Below, in pieces: positions 38,869-48,197 of a stretch of 64,000 bases of DNA. The stretch spans positions 4,898,001-4,962,000 of the forward strand of contig NZ_AP023287.1 in the NCBI RefSeq assembly GCF_014218295.1, written 5' to 3'. Source of the stretch: Mycolicibacterium litorale (lineage in GTDB: Bacteria; Actinomycetota; Actinomycetes; Mycobacteriales; Mycobacteriaceae). The translations under genes were made by a program, and so were the position numbers. Position 1 is the first letter of the stretch; every line of letters starts with the position of its first letter. The notes beneath the pieces are model-generated. The model did no database searches. It was not told where the DNA came from and worked only from the letters and a program-made list of their open reading frames with translations.

Positions 38869-41800
38869 GTGGTGACAGCAGCGGTTCCTGGCCTACCCCA
38901 TCAGTACCTGCAGTCGAATTTCGCTGCCGCGCCGCGCACGCTCGTCGACATCCTCTACGACACGGCGGCCCGCTATCCCGATGCGCCCGCCATCGACGAC
39001 GGCACGGTCCAGCTCACCTACGCCGAGCTGATCGCCGACATCGAGGACAGCGTCGAATGGCTGGCCGCCCGCGGGATCGGGCGGGGCGACCGCATCGGGA
39101 TCCGCATGCCGTCGGGCAGCTACGCCCTCTACGTGGCCATCCTGTCCACCCTCGCCACCGGCGCCGCCTACGTGCCCGTCGACGCCGACGATCCCGACGA
39201 GCGCGCCCACCTGGTCTTCACCGAGGCCAACGTCGTCGCCGTCATCACCGAACAGGGCCTGGTCCGCGGGCCGGGGTCGTCGCGCGGCTGGCGCGCCGTG
39301 GCCCCGCTGAGCCGCGACGACGCGTGGATCATCTTCACGTCCGGCTCGACCGGTGTGCCCAAGGGAGTGGCCGTCACCCACCGCAGCGCCGCGGCGTTCG
39401 TCGACGCCGAGGCGAAGATGTTCCTCACCGACAATCCGCTCGGCCCGGGCGACCGGGTGCTGGCCGGCCTGTCGGTGGCGTTCGACGCCTCGTGTGAGGA
39501 GATGTGGCTGGCGTGGCGGCACGGCGCCTGCCTGGTGCCCGCGCCGCGGTCGCTGGTGCGCAGCGGGATGGACCTCGGGCCGTGGCTGGTGTCGCGTGAC
39601 ATCACGGTCGTCTCGACGGTGCCGACGCTGGCCGCGCTGTGGCCGGCTGAGGCGCTCGAAGCGGTGCGGCTGCTGATCTTCGGCGGCGAGGCCTGCCCAC
39701 CCGAGCTCGCGGAGCGCCTCGCGGTCGACGGCCGCGAGGTGTGGAACACCTACGGCCCGACCGAGGCCACCGTGGTGGCCTGCGCGGCCCGGCTGGACGG
39801 CCGCAGCCCGGTGAGTATCGGGCTGCCGCTGCCCGGCTGGGATCTCGCGGTCGTCGACGGGGACGGCCTGCCGGTCGCCGACGGCGAGGTCGGCGAACTG
39901 GTCATCGGCGGCGTGGGGCTGGCCCGCTACCTCGATCCGGCCAAGGACGCCGAGAAGTACGCCCCGATGCCGACACTGGGCTGGGAGCGCGCGTACCGCA
40001 GCGGCGACCTGGTCCGGATGGCGCCCGAGGGGCTCTACTTCATCGGCCGCGCCGACGACCAGGTCAAGGTCGGGGGCCGGCGCATCGAGCTCGGCGAGGT
40101 GGACTCGGCCCTGGTGCACCTGCCCGGTGTCAGCGGCGGCGCCGCCGCGGTGCGCCGCACCGCCGGCGGCACCCCCCTGCTGGTCGGCTACATCGCGAGT
40201 GCGAACCCGTCGTTCGATCTCGACGCCGCCCGTGCCGCGCTCGCCGAGGCGCTGCCCGCCGCGCTGGTGCCGCGGCTGGTGCTGGTCGACGAACTGCCCA
40301 CCCGCACCTCCGGCAAGGTCGACCGCGACGCGCTGCCGTGGCCGGTCGACGGCGCGCAGGAGGATGCGCCCGCGCTGGGCGGGACGATGGGCTGGCTGGC
40401 GCAGGTGTGGCGCGACGTGCTGGCCGCCCCCGTCGACGGTCCGGAGGCCGACTTCTTCGCCTGCGGCGGCGGATCGCTGTCGGCGGCCCAGCTGGTGGCC
40501 GCGCTGCGCCAGCGCTACCCCACGGTGACGGTGGGTGACCTCTACGACCACCCCCGCCTCGGCTCCCTGGCCGGCTACCTCGACGAACTCGACCCGCCGC
40601 AGCAGGTGGTGGCCCGCGACGTCGCGCCGACACCGCGGCTGACCCAAGCCGTGCAGCTGGCCCTGTCCCTGCCGCTGGCGACGCTCACCGGCCTGCAGTG
40701 GGTGGTGTGGCTGGCGCTGCTGAACAACCTCGCCGCGGAGTTCGCGCTGGTGCCGTGGGCGGTGCCGCTGAACTGGTGGGTGGTGCTCGCCGGCTTCCTG
40801 GTGTTCGTCACCCCGATCGGCCGCATGGGGATCGCGGTGCTGTTCGCGCGCATGCTGCTCGGCAACCTGCAGCCGGGCACCTACCGCCGCGGCGGACCGG
40901 TGCACCTGCGGGTCTGGCTGGCCGAACGGCTCGCGCAGGCCAGCGGCGCGGAGAACCTCGCCGGTGCGCCGTGGATGGTGTATTACGCTCGCGCGCTTGG
41001 CAATTCGGTGGGCAAGGGCGTCGACCTGCATTCCGCGCCACCGGTCACCGGCATGCTCAAGATCGGGCACCGCTGTTCGGTGGAACCGGAGGTCGACCTG
41101 TCCGGGCACTGGGTCGACGGCGACCAGTTCCACGTCGGGCACATCACGATCGGCAACGACGCGACCATCGGGGCGCGCACCACGCTGCTGCCCGGCGCGG
41201 TGGTCGGCAAGAACGCCGACGTGGCCGCCGGTTCGGCCGTCGTGGGCAAGGTCAAGAACGGCCAGTACTGGAAGGGTTCACCGGCGGTGAAGTCCGGCAA
41301 GGCCCGCCATCCGTGGCCGGGTCACCGTCCGCCGCGCGCCCCGCTGTGGGTGGCGGCCTACGGGGTGACGTCGATCCTGCTGGCGGCGCTGCCGCTCACC
41401 GCGCTCGCGGTCGGGCTGGCCGTCATCGGCTGGGGCGTCCGCGACACCACGTCGGTGCTCGACGCGGTGCTGCCCGCCCTGCTGTGGACGCCGGTCGGCA
41501 CGGTCGCGGCGCTGCTGACCTACGCGGCGTTGACCGTGGCCGGCGTGCGACTGCTGTCGCTCGGGCTGCGGGAGGGCTACCACCCGGTGCGCAGCCGGAT
41601 CGGCTGGCAGGTGTGGGCCACCGAACGCCTGCTCGACGCCGCCAGGACCTACCTGTTCCCGCTGTACGCGAGCCTGCTGACGCCGTGGTGGCTGCGGGCG
41701 CTGGGCGCGAAGGTCGGCGAGGGCACCGAGATCTCCACGGCGCTGTTCACGCCGAAGTTCACCGTCGTGGAGGACGGCGCGTTCCTCGCCGACGACACCA

Positions 41801-42798
41801 TGGTGGCGTCCTACGAACTCGGCGGCGGATGGATCCACGTCGCCAAGGCCACCATCGGCAGGCGCGCGTTCCTCGGCAACTCGGGCATCACCCAACCCGG
41901 CCGCAAGGTGCCCGACGACGGTCTGGTCGCGGTCCTGTCGGCGACCCCGCACAAGGCCAAGGCCGGGTCGTCGTGGCTGGGCAGCCCACCGGTGCGCCTT
42001 CGCCGCCAGCCCACCGCGGCCGATGCGCTGCGCACCTTCCACCCGACTCCGCGCCTGAAGGCGATGCGCGCCGCGGTCGAGACGTGCCGGCTGATCCCGG
42101 TCGTCGTCACGTTCGCCATCGGCGTCGGCGTGCTGCTGGCGTTGCAGGCGTTGATCGTGCACCTCGGTTACCTGTGGGCGGCGCTGCTCGGCGGTGTGGT
42201 GCTGCTGGTGGCCGGGGCGGTCGCCGGCGCCGCCGCCGTCGTCGCGAAACGCGCGGTGATCGGGCGGATCGAGGCCATCGAACATCCGCTGTGGTCGTCG
42301 TTCGTGTGGCGCAACGAGGTGTCGGACACCTTCGTCGAGACCGTCGCCGCGCCGTGGTTCGCCCGCGCCGCCAGCGGCACACCGGTGATGAACCTGTGGC
42401 TGCGCGGCCTCGGTGCGAAGATCGGTCGCGGCGTCTGGTGTGAGACGTACTGGCTGCCGGAGGCCGATCTGGTGACGCTGGGCGCGGGGGCCACCGTCAA
42501 CCGCGGCTGTGTGGTGCAGACCCACCTGTTCCACGACCGCATCATGCAGATGGACACCGTCGTCCTCGACGACGGCGCCACGCTCGGCCCGCACTGTGTG
42601 GCACTGCCCGCGGCGCGGGTGGGTGCGGGCGCGACGGTCGGGCCGGGCTCGCTGGTGATGCGCGGCGACGAGGTGCCGGCCTCCACCCGGTGGCAGGGCA
42701 ACCCGATCGCACCGTGGGATGTGGTGCGCAAGAAGCGCGGTGAGGCGGCGGCGAAGAAGAAGAGGGCGAGCCGCAGCCCCGAGGGCTCCGCCGCGTGA
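38869..42798 (+). CDS. Pls/PosA-type single-module NRPS (poly-amino-acid synthetase-like)
   Basis: A 1309-residue membrane synthetase with the layout of epsilon-poly-L-lysine synthetase (about 1319 residues). Residues about 30-480 are an adenylation domain (A3 IIFTSGSTGVPKG, A5 NTYGPTEATV, A7 YRSGDLVRM, A8 GRADDQVKVGGRRIELGEV, A10 TRTSGKVDRDALP). A carrier domain follows, with phosphopantetheine Ser536 in FFACGGGSLSAAQL. The rest has about six membrane helices and three left-handed beta-helix/acyltransferase-like soluble parts (near residues 720-800, 950-1050 and 1190-1290). Pocket residues read D-A-E-S-I-G-T-V-V-K by alignment to GrsA, close to the lysine code. No condensation or thioesterase domain. 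Start GTG 38869 or 38872. It overlaps the M1 peptidase gene by four bases. Product unknown; a lysine isopeptide or polymer is the leading idea. Confidence 0.88.
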   Translation: MVTAAVPGLPHQYLQSNFAAAPRTLVDILYDTAARYPDAPAIDDGTVQLTYAELIADIEDSVEWLAARGIGRGDRIGIRMPSGSYALYVAILSTLATGAAYVPVDADDPDERAHLVFTEANVVAVITEQGLVRGPGSSRGWRAVAPLSRDDAWIIFTSGSTGVPKGVAVTHRSAAAFVDAEAKMFLTDNPLGPGDRVLAGLSVAFDASCEEMWLAWRHGACLVPAPRSLVRSGMDLGPWLVSRDITVVSTVPTLAALWPAEALEAVRLLIFGGEACPPELAERLAVDGREVWNTYGPTEATVVACAARLDGRSPVSIGLPLPGWDLAVVDGDGLPVADGEVGELVIGGVGLARYLDPAKDAEKYAPMPTLGWERAYRSGDLVRMAPEGLYFIGRADDQVKVGGRRIELGEVDSALVHLPGVSGGAAAVRRTAGGTPLLVGYIASANPSFDLDAARAALAEALPAALVPRLVLVDELPTRTSGKVDRDALPWPVDGAQEDAPALGGTMGWLAQVWRDVLAAPVDGPEADFFACGGGSLSAAQLVAALRQRYPTVTVGDLYDHPRLGSLAGYLDELDPPQQVVARDVAPTPRLTQAVQLALSLPLATLTGLQWVVWLALLNNLAAEFALVPWAVPLNWWVVLAGFLVFVTPIGRMGIAVLFARMLLGNLQPGTYRRGGPVHLRVWLAERLAQASGAENLAGAPWMVYYARALGNSVGKGVDLHSAPPVTGMLKIGHRCSVEPEVDLSGHWVDGDQFHVGHITIGNDATIGARTTLLPGAVVGKNADVAAGSAVVGKVKNGQYWKGSPAVKSGKARHPWPGHRPPRAPLWVAAYGVTSILLAALPLTALAVGLAVIGWGVRDTTSVLDAVLPALLWTPVGTVAALLTYAALTVAGVRLLSLGLREGYHPVRSRIGWQVWATERLLDAARTYLFPLYASLLTPWWLRALGAKVGEGTEISTALFTPKFTVVEDGAFLADDTMVASYELGGGWIHVAKATIGRRAFLGNSGITQPGRKVPDDGLVAVLSATPHKAKAGSSWLGSPPVRLRRQPTAADALRTFHPTPRLKAMRAAVETCRLIPVVVTFAIGVGVLLALQALIVHLGYLWAALLGGVVLLVAGAVAGAAAVVAKRAVIGRIEAIEHPLWSSFVWRNEVSDTFVETVAAPWFARAASGTPVMNLWLRGLGAKIGRGVWCETYWLPEADLVTLGAGATVNRGCVVQTHLFHDRIMQMDTVVLDDGATLGPHCVALPAARVGAGATVGPGSLVMRGDEVPASTRWQGNPIAPWDVVRKKRGEAAAKKKRASRSPEGSAA

Positions 42799-44123
42799 CG
42801 CGTTCGAAGAAGTCGAAGGGCGTCCCCGCGGTCATCGATCCCTACCTTCCGGAGACCGGCAACTTCGGCTACCGGGTGTCGCGCTACGAACTCGACCTGG
42901 AGTACAAGGTCGCGATCAACCGGCTGGCGGGGTCGGTGTCCATCACGGCCGTCACGCTGGCTGCGCTGCGCACGTTCACACTCGATCTGGCCCACACCCT
43001 CAAGGTGACGAAGGTCGCGGTCAACGGCCGTCGGCCTGCGCGGTTCTCGTGCGCGCACAACAAGCTGCGCGTCGACCTGTCGTCGGCGTTGCCCGCGGGC
43101 GCGGCACTGGTGGTGGAGGTGCGCTACGGCGGGACGCCCGAACCCCTCGAAACGCTCTGGGGCGACGTCGGATTCGAAGAGCTGACGAACGGGGCCCTGG
43201 TCGCCGGACAGCCCAACGGCGCGGCCTCGTGGTTTCCATGCGACGACCATCCGAGTGCGAAGGCCAGCTACCGCATCCAGATCAGCACCGACAGCCCGTA
43301 CCGCGCGATCGCCAACGGCGAGTTGGTGTCCCGGCGGGCCCGGGCCGGCCACACGGTGTGGACCTACGAGCAGCCCGAACCGACGTCGACCTACCTGATC
43401 ACGCTGCAGATCGGCATGTACGACATGCACCGGCTCACGAAGACACCGGTGCCCATGCATGCCGCGCTGCCCGCGCGGCTGCGCCGCCACTTCGACCACG
43501 ACTTCGGCCGTCAACCGCAAATGATGAAGCTGTTCGTCACGCTGTTCGGGCCGTATCCGCTGGTGAGCGGCTACACCGTGGTGGTGACCGACGATGATCT
43601 CGAGATCCCCCTTGAGGCGCAGGGGATTTCGATCTTCGGCGCCAACCACTGCGACGGCACCCGCAGGTCCGAACGGTTGATCGCCCACGAGCTGGCGCAC
43701 CAGTGGTTCGGCAATTCGGTCACCGTGCGGCGCTGGCGCGACATCTGGCTGCACGAGGGGTTCGCCTGCTACGCCGAATGGCTGTGGTCGGAGAACTCCG
43801 GGGGCCGCAGCGCCGACGAGTGGGCACGCCACTATCACGCCCGGCTGGCCGACCAGCCCCAAGATCTGCTGCTCGCCGACCCAGGACCGCGCGACATGTT
43901 CGACGACCGGGTCTACAAGCGCGGGGCGCTCACACTGCATGTGCTGCGTCGACGCATCGGGGACGAGAAGTTCTTCGCCCTGCTGCAGGAGTGGACCGCG
44001 CGGCACCGTCACAGCACCGCGTTCACCGACGACTTCACCGGACTGGCCACCAACTACACCGACGAGTCGCTGCGCTCGCTGTGGGACGGCTGGCTCTACG
44101 CCGAGGATCTGCCGAAGCTGTGA
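42795..44123 (+). CDS. M1-family zinc metallopeptidase (aminopeptidase N-like, short form)
   Basis: A 442-residue gluzincin. The zinc site is complete: HELAHQWFGNSVTV with the distal Glu in LHEGFACYAEWLW. The usual exopeptidase motif GxMEN is replaced by EIPLEAQGISIF. The N-terminal beta domain starts near GNFGYRVSRYELDLEYKV; the C-terminal helical domain of full-length aminopeptidases is absent, giving the short actinobacterial form. No signal peptide is seen. GTG 42795 overlaps the synthetase stop (GTGA), so the two are co-translated. Polylysine producers are known to carry degrading metallopeptidases, so trimming or detoxifying the synthetase product is a reasonable guess. Confidence 0.9.
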   Translation: MTRSKKSKGVPAVIDPYLPETGNFGYRVSRYELDLEYKVAINRLAGSVSITAVTLAALRTFTLDLAHTLKVTKVAVNGRRPARFSCAHNKLRVDLSSALPAGAALVVEVRYGGTPEPLETLWGDVGFEELTNGALVAGQPNGAASWFPCDDHPSAKASYRIQISTDSPYRAIANGELVSRRARAGHTVWTYEQPEPTSTYLITLQIGMYDMHRLTKTPVPMHAALPARLRRHFDHDFGRQPQMMKLFVTLFGPYPLVSGYTVVVTDDDLEIPLEAQGISIFGANHCDGTRRSERLIAHELAHQWFGNSVTVRRWRDIWLHEGFACYAEWLWSENSGGRSADEWARHYHARLADQPQDLLLADPGPRDMFDDRVYKRGALTLHVLRRRIGDEKFFALLQEWTARHRHSTAFTDDFTGLATNYTDESLRSLWDGWLYAEDLPKL

Positions 44124-45400
44124 CCGACGCGGCGCCGTCGACCGGCCCGGTCACGCGGAGCAGCGTGACCCGGGTGGGTGTCGCGACGGCCGTGACGGCG
44201 CTGTGCGGGTACGCGGTGCTCTACCTGGCCGCACGCGACCTCGAACCCGCGGGCTTCTCGGTGTTCGGCGTGTTCTGGGGAGCGTTCGGCCTGGCGAGCG
44301 GGGCGGCGTTCGGCCTGCTGCAGGAAGCGACGCGCGAGGTGCGCGACGCCAGGGCCTGCCGTCCCGCCGACGGGCCGCACACCCGTCCGATGCGGGTGGC
44401 GGTGGCGGTCGCGGTCGTCGCGGCCGTGTCTATCGTCGTGACGTCTCCCCTGTGGGCGGATAGTGTTTTCGTTGAGCAGCAATGGCTTTCGGTGGCGCTG
44501 CTGAGTGCCGGGCTGGCCGGGTTCTGTGTGCACGCCACGCTGCTGGGGATGCTCGCCGGTGTGGACCTGTGGTCGCAGTACGGAGTGCTGATGGTCACCG
44601 ACGCGGTGATCCGCGTCCTGGTGGCGGTGGCGACGTTCGCGGTCGGCTGGGGGCTCGGCGGGTTCCTGTGGGCGACGGTCGGCGGCGCGATCGCCTGGCT
44701 GCTCCTGCTGGCCTGCTCCCCGGCCACCCGGGCCGCGGCGCGTCTGCGCACGCCGGGCAGCACGGCGACGTTCCTGCGCGGCGCCGCCCACTCGATCGCC
44801 GCGGCCGGGGCCAGCGCGGTGCTGGTGATGGGCTTCCCCGTGCTGTTGCAGGCGACCTCGGACGACCTCGGCGCGACCGGCGGGGTGGTGATCCTGGCGG
44901 TGACGCTGACCCGTGCACCGCTGCTGGTGCCGCTGACCGCGATGCAGGGGAACCTGATCGCCCACTTCGTCGATCAGCGCACCGCCCGGCTGCGCGCGCT
45001 GATCGCCCCGGCGGCGGTGGTGCTCGGCGTCGGCGTGATGGGCGTGGTCGCCGCCGGGCTGGTCGGTCCGTGGCTGTTGCGCACCGGGTTCGGCGAGCAG
45101 TACCGGGCCGACGGCGCGCTGCTGGCCTGGCTGACCGCGGCCGCGGTCGCGATCGCGCTGCTGACGCTGACCGGCGCGGCGACGGTGGCCGCGGCCATGC
45201 ACCGCACCTATGCGGTCGGCTGGGTGGGGGCGACGGTCGCCGCGGTGCTGTTGCTGCTGCTGCCGCTGGATCTGGAGACCAGGACGGTCGTCGCGCTGCT
45301 GTGCGGTCCGATGGTGGGGATCGCCGTGCACCTCGCCGGACTTGCAAGCTCGCACGGCCCGGCGCATATCCTGCGTGTTCGACGAAGGAGGGCAACATGA
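44120..45400 (+). CDS. Polytopic membrane protein, flippase-like (Rv3630-like)
   Basis: A 426-residue protein with about twelve hydrophobic segments and little else (for example TALCGYAVLYLAARDLEP, VAVAVAVVAAVSIVVTSPLW, ALLSAGLAGFCVHATLLGML). The pattern and a few polar helix positions recall polysaccharide flippases of the MATE/Wzx group. In M. tuberculosis the counterpart Rv3630 lies near galE1 and a glycosyltransferase. GTG 44120 overlaps the peptidase stop in GTGA, and galE overlaps its end in ATGA, so it is in the middle of a tightly packed operon. Likely moves a lipid-linked sugar or related amphiphile; the substrate is not known. Confidence 0.82.
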   Translation: MTDAAPSTGPVTRSSVTRVGVATAVTALCGYAVLYLAARDLEPAGFSVFGVFWGAFGLASGAAFGLLQEATREVRDARACRPADGPHTRPMRVAVAVAVVAAVSIVVTSPLWADSVFVEQQWLSVALLSAGLAGFCVHATLLGMLAGVDLWSQYGVLMVTDAVIRVLVAVATFAVGWGLGGFLWATVGGAIAWLLLLACSPATRAAARLRTPGSTATFLRGAAHSIAAAGASAVLVMGFPVLLQATSDDLGATGGVVILAVTLTRAPLLVPLTAMQGNLIAHFVDQRTARLRALIAPAAVVLGVGVMGVVAAGLVGPWLLRTGFGEQYRADGALLAWLTAAAVAIALLTLTGAATVAAAMHRTYAVGWVGATVAAVLLLLLPLDLETRTVVALLCGPMVGIAVHLAGLASSHGPAHILRVRRRRAT

Positions 45401-46386
45401 CGTGGCTGGTCACCGGCGGCGCCGGATACATCGGCTCGCACGTCGTCCGTGCGCTGGGCGAGGCGGGTCTGCCCGTCGTGGTGATCGACGATCTGTCCAC
45501 CGGACTCGAACAGTTCGTCCCGGAGTCGGTGCCGTTCGTGCGCGGCACCCTGCTCGACGGCGCCCTCGTCGAGCAGACCCTGCGCGAACACGCCGTCACC
45601 GGGGTCATCCACATCGCCGGGTTCAAGTACGCCGGGGTGTCGGTCCAGCGGCCCCTGCACACCTACGAGCAGAACGTGTCGGCGATGGTGACGCTGCTCA
45701 AGGCGATGGAGACCGCAGGCGTCGACCGGGTCGTGTTCTCCTCGAGTGCCGCCACCTACGGCACCCCGGACGGCCAGCAGGTCGACGAGACCACGCCCAC
45801 CCGGCCGGAGTCCCCGTACGGCGAGACGAAGCTGATCGGCGAGTGGCTGCTGCGTGACGCCGGCCGGGCGTCGGGGCTGCGCCACACCAGCCTGCGCTAC
45901 TTCAACGTCGTCGGCTCCGGCTCGACCGAGCTGTTCGACGTCAGCCCCCACAACCTGTTCCCGCTGGTGTTCGACATGCTGTACCGCGGTGAGACCCCGC
46001 GCATCAACGGCGCCGACTACCCCACCCCGGACGGCACGTGTGTGCGCGACTACGTCGACGTCGGCGATGTCGCGCTGGCGCACGTCGCCGCGGCCCGTCG
46101 CCTCGACCGGGGTGAGCCGGTGGAGCCGGTGTACAACCTCGGCAGCGGTGCGGGCACGTCGGTGCGCGAGATCATGACGGCGATCCGGGAGGTCACCGGC
46201 GTCGACTTCGAACCACAGATCATGCCGCGCCGTCCCGGTGACCCGGCGCGGATCGTCGCCAACGGCGACCTGGCCGCGCGGGATCTCGACTGGAAGATGC
46301 GCCACTCGCTGCACGACATGGTGGCCGCGGCATGGGCGGCACGCCAGGCCGCGGGCGCCGGGTATCCGGGAGCAGGGCAGTCCTGA
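45397..46386 (+). CDS. galE: UDP-glucose 4-epimerase
   Basis: A 329-residue extended SDR. Nucleotide motif VTGGAGYIGSHVVRAL at the N-terminus, catalytic Ser in VFSSSAATYG, and the YxxxK pair in SPYGETKLIGE. ADYPTPDGTCVRDYVDVGDVA (in two halves) is the GalE substrate region. It supplies UDP-galactose for arabinogalactan and glycolipids; corresponds to GalE1 (Rv3634c). Here it is on the plus strand within the operon, with a strong AAGGAGG site before ATG 45397. Four-base overlap upstream. Confidence 0.95.
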   Translation: MTWLVTGGAGYIGSHVVRALGEAGLPVVVIDDLSTGLEQFVPESVPFVRGTLLDGALVEQTLREHAVTGVIHIAGFKYAGVSVQRPLHTYEQNVSAMVTLLKAMETAGVDRVVFSSSAATYGTPDGQQVDETTPTRPESPYGETKLIGEWLLRDAGRASGLRHTSLRYFNVVGSGSTELFDVSPHNLFPLVFDMLYRGETPRINGADYPTPDGTCVRDYVDVGDVALAHVAAARRLDRGEPVEPVYNLGSGAGTSVREIMTAIREVTGVDFEPQIMPRRPGDPARIVANGDLAARDLDWKMRHSLHDMVAAAWAARQAAGAGYPGAGQS

Positions 46387-48137
46387 ATCGCGTTGCCCGC
46401 GTCGCGGCTGTGCTGATCGCGGTGCAGCTGGTCGTCCGGGCTGTGCTGGCGTTCGGCGGCTACTTCTACTGGGACGACCTGATCCTGATCGGCCGGGCCG
46501 GCACGCAGGGTCTGCTGTCGCCGTCGTTTCTGTTCGACGACCACGACGGTCATGTCATGCCGGGCGCGTTCCTGCTGTCGGGGGTGATGACCCGGGTGGC
46601 GCCGTGGTCGTGGGTGCTGCCCGCGGTGAGCCTGGTGGTGTTGCAGCTCCTGGCGTCGCTGGCGTTGCTGCGGGCACTGCACGTGATCCTCGGATGGCGC
46701 CCGGTTCTGTTGGTGCCGTTGACATTCGCGTTGTTCACTCCGCTGGCCGTGCCGGGGTTCGCGTGGTGGGCGGCGGCGCTGAACTCGTTGCCGATGCTGG
46801 CGGCGCTGGCGTGGGTGTGCGCGGACGCGGTCCTGCTGGTGCGGACCGGGCGGCAGCGCTACGCGGTGACGGCGGTGGCCGTGTACGTCGGCGGGCTGTT
46901 GTTCTTCGAGAAGGCGGCGGTGATCCCGTTCGTCGCGTTCGCGGTGGCCGCGCTCCTGGCGTACGTCACGGGTGATCGCACGGCGGTGGCGACGGTGTGG
47001 CGGCACGGGCGGCGGCTGTGGGTCGCGGCGCTGGCGGTGACGGCCGCCTGGATCGGGGTGTATCTGCTGGTCGTCGACCAGAAGCGGTGGAGCTTCGATC
47101 TGGCGATGACGTGGGAGCTGCTGACGAGGTCGATCACCCACGGCATCGTGCCCGGGTTGGTCGGCGGGCCGTGGGATTGGCAGCGGTGGGCGCCGGCGTC
47201 GCCGTGGGCGACCCCGCCGGTCGCGGTGATGGTGCTGGGCTGGGTCGCCTTGGCGGTCGTCGTCGCGGTGTCGTTCGCGCGCAAGCAGCGGATCGGACCG
47301 GTGTGGGCGGTGGCGGTGGGGTACGCGGTGGCGTGCCAGGTGCCGATCTACCTCATGCGGTCGTCGCGGTTCACCGCACTCGAGCTGGCGCAGACGCTGC
47401 GGTACCTCCCGGATCTGGTGGTGGTGCTGGCGCTGCTGATGACGGTCGGGTTCTGCGCGCCGAACCGGCCGGGGGTGCGGTGGCTGGACGCGTCGCGGGC
47501 GCGCACGGTGGTGGTGGTCGGCGCGGTGGCGGCGTTCGTGGCGAGCAGCCTGTATTCGACGGTGACGTTCGACCGGATCTGGCGGGACAGCCCGGTGCCG
47601 GGGTATGTGGCGAACGCGCGGGCGGGGCTGGCGGGAGTCGAGGCGCCGATGCTGGATCAGGAGGTGGATCCGCTGATCCTGCAGCGGGTGGCGGCGCCGG
47701 AGAACCTGGCCAGCCATCTGTTCGCATTGGTCGAGGACCGCCCGGAGTTCATATCGAGCACGACGGAGCTGACGATGCTCGATCCGTCGGGACGGGTTGT
47801 CGACGCGTTGGTGACGTGGGTGCGGGCCATCCGGCCGGGTCCGGCACCGAACTGTGGGTACCTGGTGCAGCCGGATTTCCCGGTGCGGATGCCGCTGGAC
47901 GGGCCGCTGCTGCCGGCGGACTGGACGGCGGAGATCAACTACCTGGCGAACAGTGACGGGTCGCTGATGATGGCGTTGTCGGAGGGGCCCGAGGTCAAGG
48001 TGCCGGTGCGACCGGGGCTCAATCGGGTGTTCGTGCGGTTGCCGGGTGCCGGTGACGCAATCAACGTCAGTGCGAGCACCGCGGCGCTGTCGGTGTGCAT
48101 ATCGCCCGGTCCGGTCGGATTTGTGGCACCGAGGTAG
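46332..48137 (+). CDS. Large polytopic membrane protein, GT-C-like (Rv3635-like)
   Basis: A protein of up to 601 residues with about ten to twelve membrane helices in its first 440 residues and an external C-terminal domain. The early loop GGYFYWDDLILIGRAGTQG has an acidic pair after the first helix, as in GT-C glycosyltransferases that use polyprenyl-phosphate sugars; this is suggestive only. It corresponds to M. tuberculosis Rv3635, a conserved membrane protein of unsettled function. The start is uncertain: ATG 46332 overlaps galE by 55 bases, and no better start precedes the first helix (ARVAAVLIAVQLVVRAVL). Confidence 0.85.
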   Translation: MGGTPGRGRRVSGSRAVLNRVARVAAVLIAVQLVVRAVLAFGGYFYWDDLILIGRAGTQGLLSPSFLFDDHDGHVMPGAFLLSGVMTRVAPWSWVLPAVSLVVLQLLASLALLRALHVILGWRPVLLVPLTFALFTPLAVPGFAWWAAALNSLPMLAALAWVCADAVLLVRTGRQRYAVTAVAVYVGGLLFFEKAAVIPFVAFAVAALLAYVTGDRTAVATVWRHGRRLWVAALAVTAAWIGVYLLVVDQKRWSFDLAMTWELLTRSITHGIVPGLVGGPWDWQRWAPASPWATPPVAVMVLGWVALAVVVAVSFARKQRIGPVWAVAVGYAVACQVPIYLMRSSRFTALELAQTLRYLPDLVVVLALLMTVGFCAPNRPGVRWLDASRARTVVVVGAVAAFVASSLYSTVTFDRIWRDSPVPGYVANARAGLAGVEAPMLDQEVDPLILQRVAAPENLASHLFALVEDRPEFISSTTELTMLDPSGRVVDALVTWVRAIRPGPAPNCGYLVQPDFPVRMPLDGPLLPADWTAEINYLANSDGSLMMALSEGPEVKVPVRPGLNRVFVRLPGAGDAINVSASTAALSVCISPGPVGFVAPR

Positions 48138-48161
48138 TCCGGGGTACGGGATACTGGGCAA

Positions 48162-48197
48162 ATGATGTTGCGACGCGGTGGGGTGGCGCGCCGGTGA
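48162..48197 (+). other. Possible 11-codon leader ORF
   Basis: ATG-ATG followed by nine codons rich in Arg and Gly, with its TGA overlapping the GTG of the next gene (GTGA). This would couple translation, but so short a frame may be chance. Confidence 0.3.

Noticed and set aside
38893..41142. Minus-strand 749-codon frame opposite the synthetase
   Set aside because: Codon-bias shadow rich in Arg, Gln, His and Val; the plus strand encodes complete adenylation motifs.
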